Notes: generated from the sequence alone by a model not told the origin. A stretch of DNA of 22,114 nucleotides from CAZNKU01 sp045545235 (GCA_045545235.1 JAZQAN010000037.1:1-22114); one strand, 5' to 3'; positions 1 to 9,455 are shown, counted from the stretch's first letter. Numbers and translations are program-made.

Positions 1-310
1 GTTTAATGCAGGTATTGACATTATAAAATATGTTATGGAAAAGGTGCCGTCTGTTAAGAAAATAGGAGGTCATGGTGAGTTTATGGCAACTGCCTGCCCG
101 GGTAAATACTTTCCCCTTGCAGAATTTAAGACTTTGAAAAAGAGGGAAACCGCATCAAAAGAGCTTACATCTGTAAATGACATTGTGTGGGAATATGCCC
201 ACAGAGGCATTATAACCGACACACCCCTTTGGCTAAAAAAGCTTGAAGAGGATAAGAATTCCTACTGGCTTGCACGAAAGGCACTTAATTACATAAGAAG
301 TATTGAATAG
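1..310 (+). CDS. Phage-type N-acetylmuramoyl-L-alanine amidase (endolysin), C-terminal part
   Basis: The 5' end lies outside the window; the open frame runs from base 2, so 102 residues are visible. The segment GGHGEFMATACPGKYFPL matches the end of an Amidase_2/PGRP catalytic domain, where the cysteine of the CPGKYFP motif is the third zinc ligand. The family cleaves the amide bond between muramic acid and L-alanine in peptidoglycan. It is followed by a short C-terminal module of about 45 residues (DIVWEYAHRGIITDTPLWL to the end) of a kind found at the end of Firmicutes phage lysins. The stop lies 11 bases before the next start, so it belongs to the late phage operon. Role inferred: host lysis, or a virion-associated lysin given that structural-looking genes follow. 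The upstream zinc histidines cannot be seen here. Confidence 0.75.
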   Translation, partial: FNAGIDIIKYVMEKVPSVKKIGGHGEFMATACPGKYFPLAEFKTLKKRETASKELTSVNDIVWEYAHRGIITDTPLWLKKLEEDKNSYWLARKALNYIRSIE

Positions 311-321
311 GAGGGGTTAAA

Positions 322-2001
322 ATGGCAAGTAACAAATGGCTTAATATGACACCTGAAGATATGAAGAAGATTGAGGTATATAAAAATCAATGGCATGATG
401 GAAATGAAGCACAAAAGGCACAAGCCCATCAAGCGGCACAGGGAATAAAAGACAGATACGGCATAAGTGAAAGCGAAGATATAAACTTGGGGCAATTAAC
501 AACTTATCGCAAAGCCGCAGAAGAACAGGACAGAATAAATAAGCAAAGGCAGGGGTTGTTGACCAACATAACAAATTTCAACAATACCCAAAGTAAGCAA
601 AGCGCAGAAGCCTTAAAAAATTTTAAATATGACCCTTCATCTGATGCGGCATATCAAACTTATGTAGATATGTACAACCGTCAGGGGCAAAGTGCCGCAA
701 AGCAAACACTTAATAATGTAAATGCCGCAAATATGGGAAGAAACAGTTCATACGGTGCGGCGGCAACTGCACAGGTTCAGCAGGCATATGCACAAAAGGC
801 AAGTGAAATGATACCTACACTTGCGGAGCAGGCATATAATAAGTTGCTTAATCAATACAACGTAGACAGAACCGTTGAGACAGATGAACTTGAAAAATAC
901 ATAACGGCATATAATACCATACTCGATACCCAAAAAACTGACAGCGAATTAAAATATCAGGATTCGGTAACAAGACAAAATTTATTTGATTTAGGTTCTG
1001 ATGAGCAATTCTTAAATATCGAAAGAGCTAAAGGTATTGAAAGTCTGGATAAAGACATTGAGGGTAAAGAGCTCGCAAATGAAGAAGCAAGGCTTTTGGT
1101 AGAGGCACTACCTCAAAAACTAAAAGATGAAGCAACGCAGAGAGCGCTTAACCTTACAACCAGCTATTGGAATAATGTCGGTTTGTCAGCCGAGGCCCGA
1201 GAAAAACAAGTAGCGGCAGATATTGCGGCACAGTTTGGTATCCCAATGGCGGCGGCAGCGCTTATAACGGCAGAGGCGAATGCCAAAGTAGACCAAGTTA
1301 CTGCAGAACACGCAGGCGAAAACGCAGATTTGGACATTGACAAGAAAAGAACAGAAAATAAAATTTTAGAATATGATGCCGCAAAGGCAAAGGCAGAATA
1401 TGAGGCACTACCTCAAAAACTAAAAGATGAAGCAACGGGAAGAGCGTATGACCTTACAGCTAAATATTGGAATAATGTTGGTTTGTCAGCCGAGGCACGT
1501 CAGCAACAAGTAGCGGCAGATGTTGCGGCACAGTTTGGTATCCCAATGGCGGCGGCTCAATATATAACGACACAGGCAGAAGCGACAATTGCACAGGCAA
1601 ATGCCGGTAACATTGGTACAAAGATTGCTTTGGAAAACCAAGCGGCAGGGGCAAATATTGCGGCTGTACAGGCTGATACTGCATATACTAAAGCCAATAC
1701 GGGGTTAGTAACCGCCAAAACAGAAACGGAAAATGTGACAAACGGAGGTACTCCGGTAGTGTACACTACACCAACTACTACACCAACTACTACAACAAAT
1801 AATTATGATGTTAGTGATTATGTTACAGCTTTAAAAACAAACTTTGCCGGACAAATTAAAAATGGAAAAATCACTTTATTCAGAAGTAATGCTAAAGATT
1901 TTACGAAGCCTGCAACCAAAACTTTGACCGTTGAGGAAGTTGCAACAGGGCTTAAGAATGGCACAATCAAGCTTGGGGCAAACAATGCTCTTGTGTATTA
2001 A
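322..2001 (+). CDS. Phage structural / internal virion protein with a duplicated 100-residue alanine-rich segment
   Basis: 559 residues, preceded by AGGAGGGG five bases upstream of the ATG. The protein is rich in Ala, Gln, Lys and Glu and looks largely helical, with no signal peptide, membrane segment or catalytic motif that I can see. Residues about 261-319 and 361-419 are near-identical repeats (EALPQKLKDEAT, then YWNNVGLSAEAR, then AAQFGIPMAAA), exactly 100 codons apart. A Thr/Pro linker (about 476-491) leads to a compact C-terminal segment of about 70 residues. It stands 14 bases before the giant metallopeptidase gene and after the lysin gene. Both context and composition fit a virion or DNA-ejection component. 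That role is inference; I do not recognise a named family. Confidence 0.55.
   Translation: MASNKWLNMTPEDMKKIEVYKNQWHDGNEAQKAQAHQAAQGIKDRYGISESEDINLGQLTTYRKAAEEQDRINKQRQGLLTNITNFNNTQSKQSAEALKNFKYDPSSDAAYQTYVDMYNRQGQSAAKQTLNNVNAANMGRNSSYGAAATAQVQQAYAQKASEMIPTLAEQAYNKLLNQYNVDRTVETDELEKYITAYNTILDTQKTDSELKYQDSVTRQNLFDLGSDEQFLNIERAKGIESLDKDIEGKELANEEARLLVEALPQKLKDEATQRALNLTTSYWNNVGLSAEAREKQVAADIAAQFGIPMAAAALITAEANAKVDQVTAEHAGENADLDIDKKRTENKILEYDAAKAKAEYEALPQKLKDEATGRAYDLTAKYWNNVGLSAEARQQQVAADVAAQFGIPMAAAQYITTQAEATIAQANAGNIGTKIALENQAAGANIAAVQADTAYTKANTGLVTAKTETENVTNGGTPVVYTTPTTTPTTTTNNYDVSDYVTALKTNFAGQIKNGKITLFRSNAKDFTKPATKTLTVEEVATGLKNGTIKLGANNALVY
1102..1577 (+). repeat. In-frame direct duplication, period exactly 300 bp
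   Basis: Bases about 1102-1277 and 1402-1577 align without any gap at an offset of 300 bases. They share perfect runs such as the 26 bases starting at 1231/1531 (encoding QFGIPMAA). Most differences are isolated substitutions. This is a whole-module duplication within the preceding gene. Confidence 0.9.
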
Positions 2002-2015
2002 TGGGAGGAATATAA

Positions 2016-5000
2016 ATGTCAATTCTTACAAAAGTTTTAAAATGGTTTACAGATGACGAGGAAGAAAAAAAGAAAAAGGCGTTACCCAAAAAAGAAAAAA
2101 CAAAATCTTTACCAAAGAAGCAGGAAAAAAAGGAGGTCTACGGACCTCCTGTAGCTAAAAAAGAAAATAATTTGCCCCAAAAAGAAGAAACAAAACCTTT
2201 ACCAAAAAAGCAGGAGAAAAAGGAGGTTTACGGACCACCAGTGGCAAACAAAACCGAAGCTAAAAAAAATAACACATACAATTTAAAAAGTTATGAAGAG
2301 CTTGTAAACCCCGTAAAGACGCGGACATTTATGAAACAGGAGGATTGGACAAATCCGCAAAAGGTACAGGAACATTTTGAAACCTTGCCAAAACCGAAAA
2401 AATGGAATGAAAAATTAAACCGCAAAGACTACCTTCAGGGGGATGATAAAGCTGACGTAGTTAATAAATTTATAGGTACTTATGGGGCTGATAAGTTATC
2501 AGATGACATAGATAACTTGAATATGTACAGTGATGTTTATGACCTTGCCAAAAAAGTGAACAATTTAAGGGTACAAATTAAATCAGATAAGTTTCATGGA
2601 GTAAACAACCCTGAAAATGTGATAAATCTGTATATTTACGAAACGGCACTTCGGGAAAAAGCGAAAAAAGACAGCAGTTACGATTCACCTAAACTGACCG
2701 AATCTAAAAAAATTGAACCGATTTTAAAGTGGGGCGAACCTAAAGAACGTGACGACGTTGAATATTATGTTAATTCTTACAGCGCCTCGTTGAGTGAAGA
2801 TGGCAAAAAGAACAGCACAGTAAGAAAATTTGCAGACCGCAGAAAAAGCGATGAAGAACAGGCAGAAAAACAAAGGGCATATAAAGAAAATATGCTTAAA
2901 TTTGAAAACGTTGCATCAAAATACAAAATTAAAGCTGAAGATTTTACATATGCTGAATTTGAAAAGTGGAAAGATGCAAATGATGTTAAAGGTTATAGTA
3001 ACCCTGAGGATTACACAGGAACAATTACATATTTCTCGAAAAATAAAGACGCAGAAAAAGATGCTGCAGTTTTGGCACAACTCGCAGAACAAAACGGCAA
3101 AGAAAAAATGGCAGAGCAAAAAACAGGGGTGGCGGAGTCAACTGCTGCGGGTTTTGTAGAAGGCCTTGCCGGGTGGTTACATGATGCGAATCAAAAATCC
3201 CAATTTTCGGCAGCAGGATTAAACCCCAAGGCATTTGTTGCACCTTCGGAAGTACTTAGAGAACAGGCTTCAGAACATCCTGTTGCGTATACAATGGGTC
3301 AGATTGGTGGTAATCTTGCGGTTACTTTGCCAGCAAGTTCTGCCGTTAGTGGTCTTTTGGGGATGAGCTCAACTTTTGCATCTATGCCAACATGGGCACA
3401 AGAAGCTATTAAAGATTTTGTTACGTTTAGTTCAACAAGCGGATTAAAAACAACGGTTCAAACAGGAAGTTTGAAAGAAGGTGCGAAGGCTGCTTTTCGT
3501 GACGGATTAAGCGCTATGGGAGGCGGTGCGGCAAGTGGAAAAATTGCATCGTTACTTGATGACTTTTTTGCAAACCCTAATTTGGTAAATAACACATGGA
3601 ATACTATGCTAAAACGCAGTAAACCGTTTGTTGTGGGTGCAAGTGATATGGCGGGTGAAGGTATAACAGATGCCGCATATGCAGGTATAACAGGTCAGGA
3701 ACAGAGAACGGGGCTTGATTGGTTGGCGGACGGCGGTACAATGTTTGCATTTGGTCTTATAAATTCTGCATTTGGAAATAAAGGTTTAAAAAATGTTGAA
3801 ACAGGCAAACAAAAAGCCGATGCATTTATTGACAGCTATACTGCATACAGAGAAAATCCAAATGCAGAAACGGCAAAACGGCTTATAAAAGATGGAAACT
3901 CTTTGAAACGTGCAATTGATAAAATGGGTGTTGACAAAGAAACCTCAAGTGCAGTAAAAAATATGATTAACTTTGTAGGCGATGTAGCATCAGGGAAAAC
4001 AGAGGTTAAAAACCTACCTACAACAGAAACGGTAACACCAAGCCTACCCGTAAAGAAGGTAACACCTGTGTCAACAGAGGGTGGAAAGCTGCCGAATACA
4101 TCTGTAGTAAGAAAAGATGGTATAAGCTTTGAAATAAACAAAACTGTACCTGATGGGCTTACTGAAACAATTGCAACAGTAAAACAACGTTCAGGGCTTG
4201 ATGTTATGGTTGGAAAAAGATATAAAAATGGACAGCTTGATACGTCATTCCGAGGAGTATTTGATGGTCAGAAGATAATTGTTTCAGAAAATGCGACAAA
4301 GACGGACATCTTTAATGAAGTAATTATGCACGAACTCACACACGGTATAGAGGGCACAAAGCTATACAGTGATATTTCCGACTATGTTATAAAACAGATG
4401 TTTGGCGGAGATAACGCCAAGCTTGATACAGCAATTAAGGAAAAGATTGATTCATACAAGGGCAAGCAGGCTCTTGCAGATGAAGATGCACGTGCCGAGC
4501 TTGTTGCAGACGGTATTAAAAAGTATGTGTTTGCAGATGATGTAAACAGTATTATAAAAAGTGACTACACATTAGGTCAGAAGATATATGATTACATAAC
4601 AGAGATTTTATACAGACTAAATAAAAAGTTTGGTGATTTGTATAATTTTGATGAGTTAAAAACTGCACAACGCAAATACCGAATGGCACTTGATGAGGTT
4701 AAGAGGAATGGTGTACAGAATAACAATATGGGATATTCTATTGAAACAATCCCCGGAACGAATAAAAAGTATGTGAAGTTTGGTAGGGATTTGAAACTTG
4801 GGAAAACAAAAGAAGAGTGGTCTGCAAATATTGAGAAATATATAAAAGACAATGTAACAAAAAACGGTAGCATTACTATTGTTACAGAAGATGGGGATTC
4901 TATTGTTATAAATGGCAGAACTGCTTGGAAGATTGCAGATGTGCAAAAGACAAAAGACGGTGTAAAAGTTCCAATGTCAGACAGTGAACTTCGTGTGAAA

Positions 5001-8000
5001 TATGAAGCAGGTGCACACATTGATGAACTTGTTGAAATTTCAAAAAGAGGTAATAAAACTGAACCTGATGATGGTAGTCATGATTGGGCAGATGAATGGA
5101 ATTATAGGACAGCTTTCTTTGAAGACTCAAAAGGAGATAAATACAGAATGAGAATTTCTGTTGGTATAAATCCTGTTGAATCAGCAGCATATAATGTTGG
5201 CGATATAGTAAAAAGAGGAGATCTCCGTAACGGCCCTTCCTCCGCCATTGCTGACGGAGGCGCTCTAAATGGAGATGCTCCTCGTGGAATAGTATACCAC
5301 GATAAATCGCAACTGTCAAGTGAGAACAAAACCGAAATGCAACTCGCCTATGAAAAGGCACTTGCCAAGAGTGGAAACAATGAACAGTATTCCTTTGCAT
5401 CTCAAAATGACATAGATAGTGAAATAGGTACAGGGTACACAATGGATAATGCGGAATACAGTGGGTTGTTAAATGAACGTGCAATGTCAAGAGCAGAGGG
5501 TGAAAGGTTTGCCGATGAAACGTATCGCAGATTTGGGAAGCAAGATGACGGAAGCAGAACAGAAACCGCAGCCACAAGAGTGATAGCTCCTGTATATGAG
5601 GGTATTGATGCGGATACTATAAATAATACAACTAATATTCTTGTTGGTAATGAACAGGCACTTTATCAGACAAGAAAGGAAATGCGGAAAATCAAAGATG
5701 CTTTAAAGCCTACTGAAAAGCAATTGGCGTATATAGATAAAATTGCAAGAGGGGAAGCGGAAATAACTGATTTTTCACCTGACCTAAAACTTGAAGATTT
5801 TCAGGACCTTATAAACATTAAGAAAGAAATTGCCGCGCTTGAAAATAACGGCATAAAGGGATTCCGTGAACGCTCAAGAGCTTCTTTCCGCGACAAGATA
5901 GCGGGGTTGGTTGAAAGGTCTGAAACATGGAAAGATAAATTCACAAAACTTCAGTGGGACATAAATACGGCTGAACGTAATGCTTATGACACCATGGGCG
6001 AAGATGCAAATGAATTTATAGATACTTTTATTTCACCTGCAAAGGCAAATGATGCAAATCTTAAAAGGTATGTAAGAGAATTAAAACAAAAAATTATTGA
6101 TTTGAATTTAACGGATAAAGAATTTAAAGCTGTACAACTATATGGTGAAGGGTTAATCAGAAATGCATCAGACAAGGTTGTGCAGGCACATAAAGTGTTT
6201 ACTGAAGTTGCGGAGCAAATAAAAAATGATGTTAATGCTACTCTTGTGCTTAATGGATATAAGCCGATAGATAACCCCAAGCTACACCTTGACGCATTTG
6301 AGTTTAAACAGGCGTTAAAGGTGTTGAATGGGGAAGCAGATTATGAAAGTATAAATTCCGGTAAAATAAGACAGTTTATCAACATTGCACAGAGAAATGG
6401 TATAGATAGTGTTAATTATGATACAAGGGGTAAAGTTACGGGCACAGTAAGTATACCGTATTATCCGCACGGACAAAACCTTACAACTTTGCAAAAGGTT
6501 AAAAAGGCAATGGGATTCAGCCAGGAGGTTACAGAATTGCCCGGTGAAATTACGGGTGTTACATCTGAATTTAAACCTAACAAAAAGTGGGTTCCAAACT
6601 TTTTACAAAGAAAAGGAAAAAACACAGACTATTCGCTAACAAATTGGGATAACTACATAGATAATATTTCAGAGGTTATATTTCATACAGGAGATATAAC
6701 AAAGCTCAGGATTTTTGAGGCGGCTTTACGCAATAAGTATTCTCCTGCAGAATTGGATGCAGAGGTAAGGGCGGCTATTGATAATATGACCAACGAGGAA
6801 TTGGCCGAATATTTGCCAACACTTAATGAAAAGAGAAACGAACTTTCAAAGCACAACAACCTTATTAATTGGATTAATGAGTATGCAAATCAGCTTGCAG
6901 GGAAAAAACATTCATTAGACCGAGGGTTTGAAAGTGAGATTGGCAGAAGGTTTTATAACGTTATGGATACAGAATCAAACAATTGGACTTTGAATCAGAT
7001 AGCTTTTAACGTTTCTTCCTGGTTTAATCAGTTTAAGCAAGCTACTAATATTATATCTGAAAATAACCCAATTGATGTAATAACCGCCATTGGAAGTAAT
7101 TTTTTTGATAAAACTCCACTAAAGGAATCTGATTTTATTGTCACAAGAGAAGGAAATTTGAGATTGAAAGAATCGGCAATAAGCAAGCATGCTTTTGCAG
7201 TACCTCAAAACATAGACCGAGCAATGACAAGTTGGGCTTATAGAACAAAGTATAATGAAGTTATACGAAAGGGCGGTACGGAGGCAGAAGCAAAAAAAGC
7301 GGCTGATATTTACGCAGGGCAGGTAATGGGCGACCGTTCAAAGGTTGGACGTCCAACAATATTCGGTGCAAGAAATCCCATAGTAAGATTATTTACTACA
7401 TTCCAGCTTGAAAACATAAACTCGTGGCAACATCTATTGAAAGATATTCCACGAGAGAAGGGTTGGGCAATTGCATTTAGAACTGCTATTGCTATGACTA
7501 TCGCAAATGCTTTGTTTAATGAAGGCAAAGAGGAAATTACAGGAACACAAGGCATAGGATTTGACCCTTATGAAATGGCGGTGGAAACGTTTAAATATTT
7601 TGCTAAAGAAGAAGGTGTTGATATTGATTCTTTAAAAGAAACATATATTGAAAACCTTTCAAGGTTGCCGTTTGCACAAACTGCTCTTGTATTTACAGGT
7701 ATGGAAGATGTAGACAGATTACCCGTAGTAGGTACATTTAAAAATATGGTTAACGGCAGACCTGAAGATGTTATTTCTTTTCTTAATCCTTTTGGTGGAT
7801 ATAATCAGGCAAGGAAAACTATACAGGGGATTGGTGCAGTTGCCAAAGGTGGAGAGTACGACAACAACGGAAATTTACAATACCCCATAGAACAAAATGC
7901 GGAAAATTATATAAAAGGTGCGTTGTTTGGCAAATACTCTTTACCCGAAAGCCGTGAGTATTGGGATAATAACAGACGTGCTTTGACCGAAGATGAAACA

Positions 8001-9455
8001 AAGGAATATAATTACCGTGTAGAGCAGGGCGAAAACCCACAGGACGTATATAATGAGATATACGGAAGAAAAGAGGTACGCAAAGAGAAATCTTTAACCA
8101 ACGAGGAATATAAAAAAGCCGTAGAAGAAATGGTTACAGAATTTGATTATGGCACAAGTCTTGAACTCAATAAGATATACGATGAGTATAAGAATACGGA
8201 TTCAAAAGCTACGACGATTGGAGTGCCGACTGCATCCCGTAATTTCAGTTATAATGGTGAGGATTATGAACTTACACCGGAACAATGCGCAGAACTTCAG
8301 AATAAATATAACGAAGCTTACTCAACCGGTATTGATGGTATACTTGACGATGCATCTTTGAGTACCAAAGAAAAATATGACAAAGTTTCACAAATAAGAA
8401 AAGATGTTAAAGCTTCTGTATTATCTTCATTTATGAAAGAACAGTTTGATGCAACGGGATTTAATGAAAATGATGAGGAAGAATACCGATACAGAATTAA
8501 GAAGGGTGAAAATGCTGATGCGGTATATAATGAAATTGTAAACCGCAATGAGGTTAAAAAACAGGCTTCGAAGGAAAACAAAGAATACCGTAATCAAGCG
8601 GACAAGCTGACAACGGCATTTGACAAAGATGCAGAAAACGCACTTGATGCACTTTACAAGTCCTACAAGGCAACAAATAAAGATGCATCAAAAATTGATG
8701 TGCCAAAAGCGGGGAAGGTGTTAACTGTAAACGGAGTTGATATTGAACTGACCCCGGAACAAAATGCAGAGCTTCAGAACAGATTTAATACTGAATACTA
8801 CAACGGTATTGCAGGAGTGCTAAGTGATGATAGTCTTACCGAAGGGCAAAAGTACAACAAAATTAAAACCATAAGAAGCGGAGTGCAAAAAAGGGTAAAG
8901 ATACAATTTTTCAATGAGTTTCGAAGTGGGAACGTGCAGCAGAGTGCACCGGTTAATGATTCAGGAACTAAAACTTTTGAGGAATTATTTATGGGGGCAT
9001 CTTCATCGGGAACATCACAACAAAGTGCACCACAAAACGCAGAGCAAACAAAAAGTTTTGAAGAGTTATTTATGGGTGCTAAACCTGTAAATTCAAGTGT
9101 GACTTTTCATCAGGGAGTAAAAATAACAAATTACAACGATGGAAACCATAAGGGAATGGATTTTGCATTAAACACAGGAACACCTATACAAAGTACCGTT
9201 GACGGTGAGGTTGTTACTGCTAAAAAAATTCCTAACAGTTATGGCACACACGTTGTTATTAAAGATGCAAATGGCAATTACCATTATTTCGCACATTTAT
9301 CTTCATTCAATGTTAAAGTTGGTGACAAGGTTACACGTGGGCAGAATATAGGCAAGAGCGGAAACACCGGGAAGAGTACGGGACCGCATCTTCATTATGA
9401 GGTAAGAGTTGGAAATGATTATGGTAAACAAATTGACCCACAAATTTATTTATAA
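2016..9455 (+). CDS. Giant phage polyvalent/ejection protein with HELTH zincin domain and C-terminal M23 peptidase
   Basis: 2479 residues; GGGAGGA precedes the ATG. Order of regions: Lys/Glu/Pro-rich N-terminal tail with two 30-residue repeats (about 30-80); charged helical part; Gly/Ala-rich hydrophobic stretch (about 375-590); zincin site H772-E-L-T-H776 with a downstream ARAELVAD segment (E828) as likely third zinc ligand; a domain with KYVKFG and GDKYRMRISVGI (about 903-1095); helical part from about 1283; a region starting YYPHG (1482) and continuing to HTGDI (about 1560), as in large polyvalent proteins of Firmicutes mobile elements; two 159-residue repeats (about 1987-2304); two FEELFMGA motifs; and M23 peptidase (about 2368-2479) with H2378/D2382 and H2458-L-H2460 intact. 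The M23 domain should cut peptidoglycan cross-bridges. Overall role inferred: injected or tail-tip protein opening the wall and acting on host or virion proteins. An ICE origin is possible but less likely beside a lysin. Confidence 0.75.
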   Translation: MSILTKVLKWFTDDEEEKKKKALPKKEKTKSLPKKQEKKEVYGPPVAKKENNLPQKEETKPLPKKQEKKEVYGPPVANKTEAKKNNTYNLKSYEELVNPVKTRTFMKQEDWTNPQKVQEHFETLPKPKKWNEKLNRKDYLQGDDKADVVNKFIGTYGADKLSDDIDNLNMYSDVYDLAKKVNNLRVQIKSDKFHGVNNPENVINLYIYETALREKAKKDSSYDSPKLTESKKIEPILKWGEPKERDDVEYYVNSYSASLSEDGKKNSTVRKFADRRKSDEEQAEKQRAYKENMLKFENVASKYKIKAEDFTYAEFEKWKDANDVKGYSNPEDYTGTITYFSKNKDAEKDAAVLAQLAEQNGKEKMAEQKTGVAESTAAGFVEGLAGWLHDANQKSQFSAAGLNPKAFVAPSEVLREQASEHPVAYTMGQIGGNLAVTLPASSAVSGLLGMSSTFASMPTWAQEAIKDFVTFSSTSGLKTTVQTGSLKEGAKAAFRDGLSAMGGGAASGKIASLLDDFFANPNLVNNTWNTMLKRSKPFVVGASDMAGEGITDAAYAGITGQEQRTGLDWLADGGTMFAFGLINSAFGNKGLKNVETGKQKADAFIDSYTAYRENPNAETAKRLIKDGNSLKRAIDKMGVDKETSSAVKNMINFVGDVASGKTEVKNLPTTETVTPSLPVKKVTPVSTEGGKLPNTSVVRKDGISFEINKTVPDGLTETIATVKQRSGLDVMVGKRYKNGQLDTSFRGVFDGQKIIVSENATKTDIFNEVIMHELTHGIEGTKLYSDISDYVIKQMFGGDNAKLDTAIKEKIDSYKGKQALADEDARAELVADGIKKYVFADDVNSIIKSDYTLGQKIYDYITEILYRLNKKFGDLYNFDELKTAQRKYRMALDEVKRNGVQNNNMGYSIETIPGTNKKYVKFGRDLKLGKTKEEWSANIEKYIKDNVTKNGSITIVTEDGDSIVINGRTAWKIADVQKTKDGVKVPMSDSELRVKYEAGAHIDELVEISKRGNKTEPDDGSHDWADEWNYRTAFFEDSKGDKYRMRISVGINPVESAAYNVGDIVKRGDLRNGPSSAIADGGALNGDAPRGIVYHDKSQLSSENKTEMQLAYEKALAKSGNNEQYSFASQNDIDSEIGTGYTMDNAEYSGLLNERAMSRAEGERFADETYRRFGKQDDGSRTETAATRVIAPVYEGIDADTINNTTNILVGNEQALYQTRKEMRKIKDALKPTEKQLAYIDKIARGEAEITDFSPDLKLEDFQDLINIKKEIAALENNGIKGFRERSRASFRDKIAGLVERSETWKDKFTKLQWDINTAERNAYDTMGEDANEFIDTFISPAKANDANLKRYVRELKQKIIDLNLTDKEFKAVQLYGEGLIRNASDKVVQAHKVFTEVAEQIKNDVNATLVLNGYKPIDNPKLHLDAFEFKQALKVLNGEADYESINSGKIRQFINIAQRNGIDSVNYDTRGKVTGTVSIPYYPHGQNLTTLQKVKKAMGFSQEVTELPGEITGVTSEFKPNKKWVPNFLQRKGKNTDYSLTNWDNYIDNISEVIFHTGDITKLRIFEAALRNKYSPAELDAEVRAAIDNMTNEELAEYLPTLNEKRNELSKHNNLINWINEYANQLAGKKHSLDRGFESEIGRRFYNVMDTESNNWTLNQIAFNVSSWFNQFKQATNIISENNPIDVITAIGSNFFDKTPLKESDFIVTREGNLRLKESAISKHAFAVPQNIDRAMTSWAYRTKYNEVIRKGGTEAEAKKAADIYAGQVMGDRSKVGRPTIFGARNPIVRLFTTFQLENINSWQHLLKDIPREKGWAIAFRTAIAMTIANALFNEGKEEITGTQGIGFDPYEMAVETFKYFAKEEGVDIDSLKETYIENLSRLPFAQTALVFTGMEDVDRLPVVGTFKNMVNGRPEDVISFLNPFGGYNQARKTIQGIGAVAKGGEYDNNGNLQYPIEQNAENYIKGALFGKYSLPESREYWDNNRRALTEDETKEYNYRVEQGENPQDVYNEIYGRKEVRKEKSLTNEEYKKAVEEMVTEFDYGTSLELNKIYDEYKNTDSKATTIGVPTASRNFSYNGEDYELTPEQCAELQNKYNEAYSTGIDGILDDASLSTKEKYDKVSQIRKDVKASVLSSFMKEQFDATGFNENDEEEYRYRIKKGENADAVYNEIVNRNEVKKQASKENKEYRNQADKLTTAFDKDAENALDALYKSYKATNKDASKIDVPKAGKVLTVNGVDIELTPEQNAELQNRFNTEYYNGIAGVLSDDSLTEGQKYNKIKTIRSGVQKRVKIQFFNEFRSGNVQQSAPVNDSGTKTFEELFMGASSSGTSQQSAPQNAEQTKSFEELFMGAKPVNSSVTFHQGVKITNYNDGNHKGMDFALNTGTPIQSTVDGEVVTAKKIPNSYGTHVVIKDANGNYHYFAHLSSFNVKVGDKVTRGQNIGKSGNTGKSTGPHLHYEVRVGNDYGKQIDPQIYL
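2105..2252 (+). repeat. 90-bp (30-residue) tandem repeat in the N-terminal tail of the giant protein
   Basis: LPKKQEKKEVYGPPVA occurs twice, exactly 30 residues apart. The DNA copies have diverged at wobble positions. The tail is very basic and proline-containing, suggesting a disordered leader. Confidence 0.85.
5214..5285. repeat. GC-rich palindromic segment embedded in the giant ORF
   Basis: Bounded by GAGGAG (5215-5220) and CTCCTC (5278-5283). It contains the self-palindrome GGAGATCTCC (5217-5226), a CCTCCG/CGGAGG hairpin (5239-5244 with 5255-5260) and GGAG-ATG-CTCC (5271-5281). By hand count the 60 bases 5221-5280 have 35 G+C, against 21 in the preceding 60. It stays in frame, encoding a Gly/Asp/Pro-rich stretch of about 24 residues. 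Looks like an intragenic palindromic element; family unknown. Confidence 0.5.
7974..8927 (+). repeat. Two tandem copies of a 477-bp (159-residue) module
   Basis: Corresponding motifs recur at a constant 477 bases: EYNYRVEQGEN at 8004 against EYRYRIKKGEN at 8481, and ELTPEQCAELQN at 8268 against ELTPEQNAELQN at 8745. Protein copies are clearly homologous but diverged, so the duplication is old. Composition is charged and helical, just before the M23 domain. Confidence 0.85.

Noticed and set aside
4906..5577. 223-codon open frame on the minus strand inside the giant phage gene
   Set aside because: Antisense to well-conserved coding sequence, Cys/His/Leu-rich nonsense composition and no ribosome binding site; a shadow.
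2016..9455. Interpretation as an ICE/conjugative relaxosome-associated polyvalent protein
   Set aside because: No conjugation gene is visible, and the neighbours are a phage-type amidase and a virion-like protein; kept only as an alternative.
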